NCBI GenBank assembly: GCA_036971475.1 | Contig: JBAIZL010000002.1 | Span: 19,661,067 to 19,725,066 of the forward strand | DNA: 64,000 nucleotides | From: Prosapia bicincta | Taxonomy: Eukaryota > Arthropoda > Insecta > Hemiptera > Cercopidae | Reading direction: 5' to 3' | Shown here: positions 25,541 through 40,012 of the stretch, piece after piece | Layout: the number at the start of each line of letters is the position of its first letter | Numbering within the stretch: position 1 is the first letter of the stretch | Position numbers and translations under genes: made by a program | The notes under the pieces: generated by a model | What the model saw: the letters and a program-made list of their open reading frames with translations, nothing else | What the model was told of the DNA's origin: nothing | Database searches by the model: none

Positions 25541-25889
25541 CATGGGCGAGTGAGGTAATTATTTTAGGAAAGGCTGACTCCTATTGGTTGGAGCCGTTTA
25601 ATCACCTTGTGGGAGAAGTGCTTTTATTTCGCCCAATACTTGATTGCCTTCATTAAGCTAAAAGCAATTGGATACCAGTTACAAGAAATACTGTTAAATT
25701 TAACAAACTGACCCACAGTTGAAACAAATTAAGTAGCGATTCTGTTCGTAAAATTGCCAGTCATAGGTAGACACATATTAACGCCGCTCTCGCAACTAGA
25801 GACGAACATAACAGCTGATGCAAGCAATTGTGATGTTACAAAATAAGTAACCACAACCACAAACTGCCTCTTTCTCTCTGTCTGTCTAT

Positions 25890-26025
25890 TTCATATATAT
25901 ATATATACAGAGAGAGAGAGAAGAGAGTGTGTGAGAGAGAGATGGGTGGTGGGAGAAGAGAGAGAAAGAGACAGAGAGAGGGAGATAAAGAGAGACAGAG
26001 AGAGAGAGAAAAAAGAGAGACTATT
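25890..26025. repeat. TA and GA microsatellite block, copy A
   Basis: A short TA run followed by AGAG/GAGA runs with GTGTGTGAG interruptions; the tract lengths differ from copy B. Confidence 0.9.
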
Positions 26026-27289
26026 CGTGAATAAGTATTTGAGCGAGTATGTGTGTTTACCTTTGTTTCAACAACAACTTTTAATACAGTAGTGTAAATT
26101 GAAACAGTATTGTAGAAGATTATATTACCATAAAGCCTTCACATAAATAAAAATAATGATGTACGTACAGAAATAAGATAAGCGAAATACACAAATAAGG
26201 TTTCGCATAAGACTGTTGCGAGAAGGAGGATTATCTGCAGGACGAGGTGGAGTGGAGTGTACAAGCAGAGAATGGGAAGTATCTCATAAGTATAGTGCTC
26301 GTGTAATGGAGTGATCTTAATAAATGTAATAAAGTCGAGAGTTTATTAGGAAGAAAAGCGATATTAAAGCTAGATATTTCCAATGAACAGAGAAAGGTTT
26401 AAGTGCAGTTAGGTAAGATTACGTACAAAAGAAAGGAGGCAAGTGAAGAGAAATAATGGAAATAGACATAAACTACTAACAAAGAATAACAACATTTTCC
26501 ATGGAGACGTATGTCCAGAGTCTCAAAGAGGTTGGATTTCTACGTAATGGTCCGCGAGTTTTATTTTACTTCTTTCCTATCTCCATCTTAAAATCAGTTG
26601 AAGACATTTACCGATACCCCCCCTCTAGAAACATGATCTTTACATTCCTACAAACCTAGGGTTTACATTATCCCTCTGTAAGCGAGGTACATATATCCTC
26701 TTTCTTCTTCCGGATGGATGTAAACTCCAATAGAAAAATTACACGCCTGATTGCCTAATAATTTACAAGCGAACTCCTGACGATTAAAAAAGCTGTCACT
26801 ATCTACCAAGATGACTCTATTGTTTCAGGAGTAAAAAACGGGATAGTAATTTTCTCTGACTGTAATCCTACTTAGAAGAAATAACAAACGGATATACAAA
26901 TATCACCTCTGCGATATATGTAGCCCTACTGCTTGAGAGTCTGCAATGTAAAGGGAAGTCATGTCATATACGATGGATCTACACGTAATCATTGAAGGCA
27001 ATGAGTGTGCCGAATCATTGCCCAAAGAAGAGCATAAAAATCATCGAAAGGGTAACGCGCAAACGAAATGGGTAAATGGTAACTCTTTTCGTTTGCCACG
27101 GCTTATGAGGACCACTTATCAACGACTTCAACTGACCCAGAAATATAACATCGATTACTGAAAGACTAAGAAGAAATCATTTCAGAGAGATAAAGGTTCT
27201 CCGAGGCAAGACAAGAAAATAGGCTTCGTTACCTGCTTCGTTGTCCTTATATCAGTCTTACGCCGAGACACATCTTCTAGTGTCCATTT
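26026..27289. other. Right edge of copy A, diverged from copy B
   Basis: Several percent diverged from 50071-51340. The 66-codon ORF at 26961-27161 is broken in copy B by a small indel. A shorter ORF from ATG at about 26502 to TAG near 26660 (METYVQSLKEVGFLR start) stays open in copy B, with two substitutions and an in-frame length change. Its function is unknown and no domain is recognised. Confidence 0.4.
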
Positions 27290-27313
27290 TGTATGTGTGT
27301 GTATGTATGTGTA

Positions 27314-27391
<78 letters not shown>

Positions 27392-27400
27392 TATGTGTTA
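27290..27400. repeat. (GT)n microsatellite at the A/B junction
   Basis: GT repeat with TATGTG and TCTG interruptions ending within about 15 bases of the duplication junction. The same tract, shorter, ends copy B at 51345-51388. Confidence 0.93.
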
Positions 27401-27653
27401 TGAAAAAATATGTGGTTGAAAAATCAGAAATTATCTTTGTCTACATATTGTATAGCTAAAGGAAATGGAAAATCTGGTCAGTGAAAATTTAACACTGCAA
27501 TGGTCCCCCGGTTTACTATTGTAATACATTTTGAAATAGCTTTTAAAATATAAAGATTTTTCAAAAATATCTTATAGGCATTTTAGGGTGTTTGCCCCCT
27601 AAACAAATGAGGGGGAAACAATTTATTGTAGCACAAAAGTTATATATATATAT

Positions 27654-27704
<51 letters not shown>

Positions 27705-27737
27705 CATAAAACAAAGTTAAGTCAAGTTAAAACATGG

Positions 27738-27803
27738 TTAACCTAACACGCTTTCATTGTCATCTTCGGTTTCTGGCAGCCAGCGTCGTATTACTTCAGG
27801 CAT
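27738..27803 (-). pseudogene. 21-codon mini-ORF, copy B version
   Basis: ATG at 27803-27801 and TAA at 27740-27738. The peptide is MPEVIRRWLPETEDDNESVLG in outline: four codons of the copy A version are missing, in frame, with S-to-P changes. The length difference is exactly 12 bases. It is still a truncated remnant without catalytic sequence. Confidence 0.45.
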
Positions 27804-28574
27804 TGTATACAAATAAATGTGTTACCAATTAAAATATTGTTTTCACACAAAAATAACAAAATAACTAGCCAGCGTCGTATTTCTTCACGCTCTGGCTCAG
27901 ACATTGTATACAATTAGATGTGTTATCAATTAAAATATTAATTTAACACAAAAATATCAAAATAACTAGCCAGCGTCGTATTTCTTCACGCTCTGGCTCA
28001 GACATTGTATACAAATAAATGTGTTACCAATTAAAATATTGTTTTCACACAAAAATAACAAAATAACTAGCCAGCGTCGTATTTCTTCACGCTCTGGCTC
28101 AGACATTGTATACAAATAGATGTGTTATCAATTAAAATATTGATTTAACACAAAAATAACAAAATAACTAGCCAGCGTCGTATTTCTTCACGCTCTGGCT
28201 CAGACATTGTATACAAATAAATGTGTTACCAATTAAAATATTGTTTTCACACAAAAATAACAAAATAACTAGCCAGCGTCGTATTTCTTCACGCTCTGGC
28301 TCAGACATTGTATACAAATAGATGTGTTATCAATTAAAATATTGATTTAACACAAAAATAACAAAATAACTAGCCAGCGTCGTATTTCTTCACGCTCTGG
28401 CTCAGACATTGTATACAAATAAATGTGTTACCAATTAAAATATTGTTTTCACACAAAAATAACAAAATAACTAGCCAGCGTCGTATTTCTTCACGCTCTG
28501 GCTCAGACATTGTTTACAAATAAATGTGTTACCAATTAAAATATTGATTTAACACAAAAATAACAAAATAACTG
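27779..28574 (-). repeat. 8-unit 101-bp array with 202-bp dimer structure, copy B
   Basis: GCCAGCG starts at 27779, then 27868, 27969, 28070, 28171, 28272, 28373 and 28474. The first spacing is 89 because of a 12-base deletion and the rest are 101. Most units alternate between 'TTGTTTTCACAC' with 'AATAAATGTG' and 'TTGATTTAACAC' with 'AATAGATGTG', making a dimer. The units carry CTAGCC where copy A has TTAGCC. Confidence 0.92.
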
Positions 28575-28841
28575 TTTAATGTATAAAATATTAAACGTAC
28601 CTCATGTATAGAAAGTATAATATAAGTGATCACGCAGACCACTATTGCAATCCAAGTGAAATAAAAATATTAAAAAAAAATAACGTGCCAACTTACGGCT
28701 CTGCTACTTGACTGGTAACAGAGGGATTGTGTATGTGAAAGGTAGACGGTAGCTCAAGGTCATAAGTTCTACCAACCCAAAATAGCTACAAAAATTTACC
28801 CCTGTATTATAATAGCAATTCGCGCACCACTGTAGGGTTAA

Positions 28842-31084
<2,243 letters not shown>

Positions 31085-33122
31085 TGCAACGTCCCCCCCC
31101 CGTGGTTTCGCGCGTAGCACGCGGCGTAGCGATGCTCCGCATCGTTTCATTTTTGATGTTTGGTTGCAGAACAATATATTTATTATATATTTATATATCT
31201 GCTGCTCACACCGTTTTGTGTACCGTGTTAAGATCCCTAAATTTGTCTTGTGTTTCCGCGTAATGTACCACGCCCAAATGCAAGTCTATTCCCGCTGACT
31301 CCCACCGTAACGTTCGTATGACCTCCCCTAAATTGGTTGGCAGGTTTGTTGGGTCTGTATTAAGTCACACATCTCAGGAAAATAGTCAGCTGGAAAGAAA
31401 CAACATTTATATGAACACACAAAATTTTCAGAGAATCTTACCACTTCATGAGATCTGCAGACACAGCAAGGGGACGTGCAAAATATGATCATGTTTAAGA
31501 TACCTAATTTAAAAGGCTCCTGTGTTCTTTAAACATGATCTGCCAGTAGACATCGTTTCTGGGCTTCAATACAAAAAACCAACTAATTTTTAGAATAGCT
31601 CAATAAAATTGTTCTCAGGAGAGAACTCGTTTGACAAAACATTAGGTTCTGAACTTTATATATTTATTAATTAATTAAATTTAATTAAAACTGTACTCTG
31701 ATTTTATAATAATTATTTACCAGTTGGAAAGACTAAAAGTTTTTATTGGTTGTTCAACACAGGATAAATTTAAATACTGTAAGTTTTTCTAATGCATTTA
31801 ATTACTGCTTTTATACTAAACTAATTTTTTTTTCAAATAAAACATATTTAGATCTCTCTTTATCTGCACAAATTATTAATTAAAAGTTCGTTAATTTTCA
31901 CATATTTAAAACCTACATTTCATATACAATTTACTAATTACATTTACATATTATTAAAAAAAATTATTTCCAAATTTAATATAATAAAATACTTTATCTT
32001 CTTATTTCAAGATTGAATTGGTAAATTCACATTTTACTATAAAAAATTTTAAAGTTTATATGATTCATTAAATCTGGTCTTCTTGAAAATGATTGGCTTA
32101 TGGCCAAAACCATTTTGTAAATTTAATATTTGTTATTCATTATTTCAACAATTCTGTTATACTAATTAGTTTTATTACTTTTAAGATTTATATAATTATT
32201 CAACATGGAATGAAGTCATTGTTTATGTTTAATTGGTAATTTGAATTTAATAAATTTAACTGACTAAACTTGACGTTAATTCGTATATAATAGAGAAACT
32301 GACTTGCCAAGGATTTCCCTGCCGGTCCTGGAGTCCTCTCGTCTGGATTCCCTGGTCTCTGGACATCGGAAGTTGCCATCCCTGGTCAGTCGATGGAAGT
32401 CTTTCTCCATTTCCGCGTCCTGGAGGCTGAGTTTGGAGCCCTCGTTCATGGATGGAAGTAGACGGCAGAAACGTGGCTTTTTTGGTCCCATCTGACCTGG
32501 TGATGATTCTAGGCGCGATCCGACATATCGGCCGTTAGCACCTCGTATTAAAAAATTTTTACAGACTGCCTTACAGGTCCATAAGTTCTTGTATTTATTG
32601 CGGCTGTGTCACCCTTCCCCTCCGCTCTACCGCTCGTCGCTATCTCCGTGCTTGTTTCTTGTGCGGGCGGGTTGGACAACGTATTCGTTTTAACCTGCAT
32701 AATTTTGTTATCTGTTTTAGAACACTGAAAAATGTCTATTATTTTTAAATGACTAAATTTTTGTTATTTGAGTTTTATAAATTCTGTTTTCACTGCTGTT
32801 TATTTTGGATTTTTTTGGCCATTTCAAAATGTCGATGATAGTTCTACGTGGCCTAGTTTTCAAGTTAGCATTTTTCGGCACTTAGAAAATTTTTCACTTC
32901 ACTCTCGTTCGTCAAACTTAGTTATTACAATTTCATGCTATCATAATTTTTAATTTGTCTTAATTATACTTATTCAATATTTTACTGACTTCAAAATTTT
33001 ATTGACTTCTTGACTCTTTACTATATTTATTATACCATTAATTAAAACTTTATTATTTAAATAATAAACTTGTTATTAAAAAAATAAGAAATTATTAATT
33101 GAAACGTTAGTTCAGACCGTTT

Positions 33123-33125
<3 letters not shown>
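31085..33125. mobile_element. 2.0-kb copy-B-specific insertion inside the GT microsatellite
   Basis: GT repeat flanks both sides, and copy A has only GT at this position. The first 90 bases are very GC-rich, with a poly-C run and a CGATGC-TCC-GCATCG hairpin. A long AT-rich part (about 31600-32280) follows, then a GC-rich block (32290-32720) and an AT-rich tail. No terminal inverted repeats or recognisable reverse transcriptase or transposase domain were found. GT flanks would hide a target duplication. It could be an element that targets microsatellites, a captured gene fragment, or polymorphic DNA lost from copy A. Confidence 0.7.
32276..32491 (-). CDS. Exon-like ORF, possible 5' fragment of an unidentified gene
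   Basis: ATG at 32491. The ORF is 71 codons, beginning MGPKKPRFCRLLPSMNEG, and is basic and hydrophilic. GC content is far above its neighbours for about the first 60 codons, which suggests the coding part ends near a GGCAAGT (possible GC-type splice donor) at about 32301-32308. Upstream on the same strand is a possible 79-base intron, from GTAAGG at 32575 to CACCAG ending at 32497, with GTGCTAAC as a branch-point-like site. Before that lies a GC-rich stretch (32580-32690) that could be a leader or promoter. No known domain is recognised; no downstream exon is visible in the insertion. Confidence 0.25.
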   Translation of the reverse strand: MGPKKPRFCRLLPSMNEGSKLSLQDAEMEKDFHRLTRDGNFRCPETRESRREDSRTGREILGKSVSLLYTN

Positions 33126-33175
<50 letters not shown>

Positions 33176-33187
33176 TGTGTGTGTGTA
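33126..33187. repeat. (GT)n microsatellite right of the insertion
   Basis: About 60 bases of GT with one TAT, ending at GTATTGGATATAGG as the GT tract of copy A does at 9151. Confidence 0.97.
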
Positions 33188-33815
33188 TTGGATATAGGAG
33201 GGTGTGAGCAAATATAAGTAGTTGAATAGAAAGAAACACGAGCTATTTCTTTGCGGTTAATTTTAAAAAACATTTTTTAAAAAAAGCACTATTTAGCTGT
33301 GTTTGATACTTATTGATAACAGATTTAAAAAGTTGAAATATTTATACAAGACCAACTGAATGTGTTTTGAAATATATGTAGAACAAATTATGACATCATT
33401 TCACCTACACCGAGTGATCACCGACTAACAAGCTTTTGATGCCACATAAAACTTTCAACTTTCCGTGTTTATTACTTCTGCTGTATATCAGCGCTGAAAT
33501 CCATAATTTTCAGCTATTTAATCTAATCACACTTTAAGACTAGTTTGGACACTAATCCGTGACCGAAACAACAGAAGCGTTGCTAAGTGAAGTTCTATCT
33601 GTGTTTGATAGAACGACTTTCGGATAGATGAAGGGTCGATTAGGCTGGCTTGGGAAATGTAGCTTATAGAGAAAACTAAACTCATTACATTAATTAAATT
33701 TGGAAATCATAACACATGTTATAAAAATATAAATGGTTTCTAGAAAATTCGTGCATAAATAGATTTGTAGTCGACCATTACTTTTCTGAATCTCTCTGTA
33801 CCGCTAGGCGCAGTT
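33188..33815. other. Duplicated DNA, nothing recognised
   Basis: Counterpart of 9152-9779; no supported gene. Confidence 0.5.
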
Positions 33816-35152
33816 TATGTTCTGCTCCAGGTCTCTATCCATGACCGCTAAGAGTCTTGGTTCTGACACCACATTTGACTTTATTACAGATGATGATAAG
33901 GTTGGCGTTATGTTACATCAACGGCTCAATCTTTCTCCAGCTCCAGTTACAACTCCCACTGCAACAATCCCGGAATTACATACAGGTCTATTTGGAAATT
34001 TATTTTTCATTTTCAAGTTATTGTTTCGTTTGAGATGTTTAAAATGTATTTTCGTTTTTACAGGTCCATCGAAAGCTTACCTCTAGCATCTCTCTAAAGC
34101 TTATTCTCTAGCTGTTACATATTAAGATCTCTATAACTTCATATCCAACTGCAACTTCATATCCAACTGCAATTCTTCGCGAGAGCTTCCCAGCTGTAAC
34201 CCTAGCGCCTTTCTACAATCCTATCTCCAACAGTAATTTTAGTACCACTCCACGGTTTCATCTCCAAATCTAACTGTGTAGCAGCTCTTCATAATTCTAT
34301 ATTTAGTTGTTTCTCTAGTTCCTTTACACAGTTACATCTTCAACTGTTACTTGCTAACATCTCTACAACTTTTTATCCAACTGCAACTTTAACACATCTC
34401 AATAACTCTTTGCCCAACGGTAACTCTAGCTCATTTCCACAGTTTTAGCTCCAGTTTTAAACTTCTGGCATTTCTATAACTTTAACTCTAACTATAACTC
34501 TAGATCCTCTCAACAGCTCCATCTTCAGCTGTAACTCTAGCATCTCATTATTCCTCAATCACTATCTGTATCTTTATAGCATCTCTATAACTTTATATCC
34601 AACTACTACTGTAGCATCTCTCTATAACCTTATACCAAACTGCGGGTCTAACACCTCTCTATAACTATAATTCTGAGTGTAACTCTATCTCTTCTCCACC
34701 GTTGGATCTTCAAATGTAGCTCTAGCATCTCTCAATCACTCCATCTCTATCTGTAACTTTCTAGCATCTCATTAAGCCTCAATCACGACTTGTATCTTTA
34801 TAGCATCTCTATAACATTTATCCAACTTCTACAGTAGAATCTCCCTATAACTCTATGTCAACTGTAACTCTAGCTCCCTTCACAGTTCTATCTCCAGTTC
34901 TAAGTTTCTAGCGTCTCTATAACCTTATATCCAACTGTGGCTCTAACATCTCTCTATAGGTACATTTCTGCCTGTAACTTTATCTCTTCTCCACAGCTGG
35001 ATCTTCAAGTGTAGCTCTAGTTATTCTCAATAGCTCCATCTACTTGTAACTTTCAAGCATCTCTATAACTTTAAATCCCACTGTAACTTTAGCTCCTCTC
35101 TTCAGCAATTTTCTAAAATCTACCTCACCTGTAATGTTTGTACCTATCCCCG
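33816..35152. repeat. G-poor pyrimidine-rich degenerate array, copy B
   Basis: Same modules and order as 9780-11110, with small gains and losses, such as an extra 'ACTTCATATCCAACTGCA' near 34136-34165. Confidence 0.8.
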
Positions 35153-36191
35153 CCTCTTTCTCCAATTTTAACCCTACCATCTTTCCACAGCTACATATTA
35201 AGCTTTATTGCTTGTTTAACACTTAACATCGATTCACAGTAGTCCCAGTATTGTTTAAATATTCTTCTTTAAAATATTTTGTTTGAATATGAAAATATTT
35301 TGACTTTTAACCATTTTAAAAATATTGCATTTACACACCAATATGTTATTTCGTGCACAAGTTTGCATAGTAACACATTTTGCATAGTTTGGTTAACACG
35401 ATAAATATTTCAAACAAATAAAACCTTCCTTTTATATAGGAAACGAAATCCCCCAGGTACCGTCTGTATCCAGACTGCACAAGTGGATTTGTCAATTCCC
35501 GTGCTGTAGTCTTTAATCCCTTTTATGCATGGTATACTTCTACACGACGTGTCCGGAATGTTTATTTTATCTCAATGAAAATTGAAATCCCTCTAAAGAG
35601 AGGTAGCTGCAGAGGGGGATCAATACGGTTGCGGGGCTAATTTGCAATGACGGATAGAAAAATGGCTGCATGCAAATGTGGCATTCGGAATATGGACAGG
35701 TCGCCGCAATCAGTACTGCGGCCAAAGCTATCTAGAACCTATTACGTTCTGTCACCAGCAGGTATGTCGGATATAAATGACATTAATTGTGGTCACTTGA
35801 CGGAAAAAATAACGCCGAATGTAGAATAGTAATGCTTTATTCAATATACATTTTATAATGAAAAATATTTATAAAAATGATAACACGCAGCTCTCACTCA
35901 ATTTAATAAGTTGACATTAACGAGTACATCATTCCCCAGTCAACAGTCAAAACAAAGTTTCATTCACTGTAAAAAGAAGTTTTAGTCTTGTTTTAACTAT
36001 TAACTGGAGTTGTAGACAAATGCCAATATATAACGCTTCAAGTTATTATTAATAATAACTTCAAGATCCCCAGATCGTTTGCAGATCTCGGAGAATCAAT
36101 GAATTTTCATCTTTCATTGACTATTATCTGTACTCCATTGTTTCCTTTCTTAGTCGCTAACTCTCCAGGTTGTGTAATCTTTATCTCACTA
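35153..36191. other. Duplicated DNA, nothing recognised
   Basis: Counterpart of 11111-12167. Contains the 60-codon ORF at 35647-35829 with one amino-acid difference from copy A. Confidence 0.45.
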
Positions 36192-36353
36192 ACTGTTGCA
36201 TGCACTAATTGTTGTATGCACTAATTGCTGCATGCAATAACTGTTGTACGCACTAATAGTTGTGTGCACTAATTGCTGCATGCAATAACTGTTGTACGCA
36301 CTAATTGTTGTATGCACTAATTGTAGTATGCAATAATTGATATGTGCACTAAT
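36192..36353. repeat. 16-17 bp minisatellite, copy B (expanded)
   Basis: Same motif as 12168-12290, with an extra block of about three units (a repeated CTGCATGCAATAACTGTTG phrase). Confidence 0.85.
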
Positions 36354-37982
36354 TTTTAAAAATATTCGTTGTCAATCTGTATTATTTTACTAATAACAAA
36401 AATTCTAAAAGTTTTTTTACGACCTGGAATCTATTAAGCTCAGAAAACATTTCTTGTTAAATGTTGCGGTCAACTATCAAAATAATACTATCATTTGTTT
36501 TTTTTAAATCTGGAATTAACTTGAAAGTTTTAAAAATACGATAAAATATTGTTATTAGAAAATAACAAATAATAAAGGCAAGAGGGAAAACTCTTTACAG
36601 GGCTGTCCGATGGGGACTGTAAGACAAATCAAGACAGTATTACGAACTCGACCCAGCTGGATCAGTACTAGCTTTAGCTTCAGCATGACATATAAATAAT
36701 CCAGCTGAATACGTCTGTAGCCACCACACTTCATTGTATATCTCTTCCCTTTTTATTTTATTCCTTGGTCGATATTCCACCTAGCTTTGCTTAGTTCCTT
36801 TATTGTCAGGTTGTGCAGTAAAAGGATAGAGATAACATTACCTCTCGTTTAAACTTTCTACCTTCCGACTGAAGGGGCGTTTCAAACAACCAGTACTCTA
36901 ATGAATTCCAAAACAATTTTTTCCTTTCCAATATTTTTGTGTTGATACTATTAGATTGATTGTTTAAAAATTTGTGTAAAAAGGGCATTTTACAACATTT
37001 TCCTAATTCTGCCCCATTTTCAGTCCTCCTCATCTCCATAGATTACTCTCCCCCAATGACAAACTCTTTAAACTGTACATTTGCTAAGCGTATGGAATCA
37101 AATATTTCCTAAAGAGTTTCAATTAATAAACGTGTTTAATAAATAAAAACTCCTCTTGCATTGACATATCACTAAGTACACATATCTCCCAAAATACAAT
37201 AAATGTTGCAAATAAATTATATAGCTCACAAGAACTCTGCAACACTTTATCAAAATAAAACCTGACGATGACTTTAACAGTGGGGTAAGACGATAAATCA
37301 GTGGCGCTATCTTTGGAAAAGTTCCAAAACCACATGACCGGAAGTAGACGTCCATTGGTTCACCAAATTGCTTTTCCCTTGGCAATATTTTACTTTATTT
37401 GTATTGACGATTTTCCTGGTCGTGTTTTTATTACTGTGAACGGTGCCGTTAATTCGTGGAGTATAAACTGTTATATTAGTAGAACCAACAATTAATGTAG
37501 TCGAATTGAAGTTAAAAAAAGGAATTTAGAAGTAGGGGGGATGGTAGAATGCTGGATGCAACTTTAACATTTTGTGAGCCTCGTGAAAAGATGATGAATA
37601 CACAAAACGGAGATATAACAATAAAGTGTAAAGCTAGGGACTTCATTGGATTACGCACACTGATAAATGAGGAAATCATCTAAATTCTGATTGTCATTGA
37701 AATCGATAATTTCATATTGGGCGAAAAACTTGACAAATTAAATTTTTTTATTGATTTCCACGGGAAAAATTTCTTTCTAATTATAACTTGTCTATCGTGT
37801 TTTATGAAAATTTATTGTGTGTTAGAAAATATATTTATTAACAGAATGCCCCAATAGTGTAGCCTATTAGTTGTTTTAATTTGTATGTCATTTAATTTGT
37901 CATTAAGGTCCTCTTCTATAATATTGCCATTATGCTGTAAAATATTTAATTAATAATAAATGCAGTATTTGTGCTGAAATTA

Positions 37983-37985
<3 letters not shown>
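36354..37985. other. Duplicated core DNA; promoter-like cluster at 37329-37361
   Basis: Nearly identical to 12291-13913. Holds the same CCAAT/CRE/ETS motif cluster as copy A. A one-base insertion near 37521 breaks the 123-codon minus-strand ORF of copy A (13236-13607). Confidence 0.45.
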
Positions 37986-38056
<71 letters not shown>

Positions 38057-38202
38057 ACACACACAAACATATATATACAAGACTCATGATTGATGATGTT
38101 GGTACTGTTTATCAACAAAATTCTTTGAACATAAATTAATAAATAATCCTTGTATTTGAATAACCTTAGTTGTTTTTGATTATTATAAAACAAAACATAT
38201 TA

Positions 38203-38242
<40 letters not shown>

Positions 38243-38244
38243 AA

Positions 38245-38307
<63 letters not shown>

Positions 38308-38312
38308 TTAAA

Positions 38313-38360
<48 letters not shown>

Positions 38361-38520
38361 AATATTTATATATATTAACGAATTTGCAGAAGAGCTTAGT
38401 CTCAGTTGATGCTCTATAATAAAGACACCGTAGTTAGTCTTCGAAAGTATACTCGCATATATACCAAGTAAGTTTGTTTAAGTTCATTATAATGTAAGTG
38501 ATATATAAATAAATAAATAA

Positions 38521-38612
<92 letters not shown>

Positions 38613-38742
38613 TGCAAACAACTAATGGGATTCAAATACAAGAGTTATTTAATAGACTTGTGTTTGAATAACCTCAGTTTATTTTGATTAATATACATGA
38701 GAACATATTTTATATTTGTATATATATATATACACACACATA
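37986..38742. repeat. Microsatellite cluster (CA, TA, TG), copy B
   Basis: Same order as 13914-14790 but about 120 bases shorter, because the CA, TA and TG tracts have all contracted. Confidence 0.9.
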
Positions 38743-39721
38743 TCTCAGTTCAGCTATCTCAATTTTCATTATGGTCTCACCGTGCTACTCCTATAATTTT
38801 GTATTGTCTACCCTGCCCATTTCGTTCTTCCTGCTTTTACCCTTCTTTATTTCTCACGCTAAAGTTTTCCAAAGAATATTTCCACTTAGTAAATGACTTG
38901 CTTAAAATTCTTAACTTTTTTAAATGTGTTTTCAAGACATCCATTTGTCTTATCTTTAGCTTTTAAAATTTGAAATTCTGTTCCATTCTTTAATCGGGTA
39001 GTGGAGAAATTTCCAACAAGAGTAATTCTGCAAGAGCAATGTCACAGTTTTCCAAAATTTTTAGTCTTTTATTTAGTCCTGACTAATTCTATCTATTCTC
39101 TACATACTTCTTACAAGTGGTTGTAATGGGCGACACCTTTTCATGACCTCGGTAGTGCACCTATTTTAGGTGCACAACCTTTCACACATGATGTCCTGAT
39201 CAACGTTTCACAACCTTGATGTCCCTTAACCACCTAAACAGGGATTTTTGACGTTTATTCCTACCTATATACAATAATAATACCATTTAACTAACTTAAA
39301 ACAATCTTTAAAAACTCCAAAACCACCATTTATAATTTATCAATTAAAATATATGTTGTTCATTATTATGAACATTTTTTTAAAATATCTTTTCTCCTGT
39401 AATGGCCTGCTGTAAATTCTTTTTCAGTGTCTAAATAATCAGTTTCTTCGAACCGTTCGTATCTGTCTTAACATTAGTACGCATTATCTTCCTACGTATC
39501 TTCTACAATTGTTAAATCTTACTTATTATTTCTAGTATTATATAATACCATTTGCAGGGTTCGTGTAGTTAAAAATCTTCTTCATTCTTTATTTTTCTGT
39601 AATTCATCCCCAATAATTCCCCACGGCGTGTTTAATCCAGTTAACAAAACATTAATTTAAACATATTCGGTACTTATTGGATCATGCCTAGGTATTATGT
39701 ATAGAAACAAGTTTCCTAGTC
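38743..39721. other. Duplicated core DNA, nothing recognised
   Basis: Counterpart of 14791-15769, including the perfect hairpin at 39155-39175. Confidence 0.5.
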
Positions 39722-40012
39722 TGGTCTTATACAGTGTGAACCAAGTAACCGTGTACTTGGCCTTGAGAGATCGCAGTAGGGGAGACGGGAGGTATAAGGT
39801 TAGTATAAATACTTTCCTACAGACAAGATAAGGACAGCCAAAACACTGACTGTCGGTATTAGATAAATTCGATGATAAATTAGCTTCGGTATGAAATAAC
39901 AAACAATCTTGAAATTTGTGTAGACATATCGGATGCAGAAGCTACATGCATATGGATTGGCAACATTCTTAATATGTAAATTGTTTTCAGAAATTATACT
40001 ATAGGGGAAATC
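39722..40012. repeat. Dispersed repeat family, member 1 (copy B)
   Basis: Duplicate of 15770-16060 with only a few substitutions; related to 54055-54345. Confidence 0.7.

Larger units (their letters stand above)
27493..28837 (-). mobile_element. piggyBac-like non-autonomous element, copy B
   Basis: TTAA at 27489-27492 and 28838-28841. The left end is CACTGCAATGGTCCCCCGG. The reverse complement of the right end is CCCTACAGTGGTGCGCG, continuing into GCTATTATAATACAGG. The inverted repeats are more decayed than in copy A, consistent with the higher divergence at this edge. It contains a TA tract (27642-27702) absent from copy A, a shorter 101-bp array and a 21-codon version of the mini-ORF. Confidence 0.8.

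Noticed and set aside
26961..27161. 66-codon ORF at the right edge of copy A
   Set aside because: An insertion of about 8 bases in copy B shifts the frame; the region also contains a CGCAAACGAAA/TTTCGTTTGCC hairpin that explains part of it.
38170..38361. Isoleucine/tyrosine-rich ORF
   Set aside because: Pure translation of the TA microsatellite.
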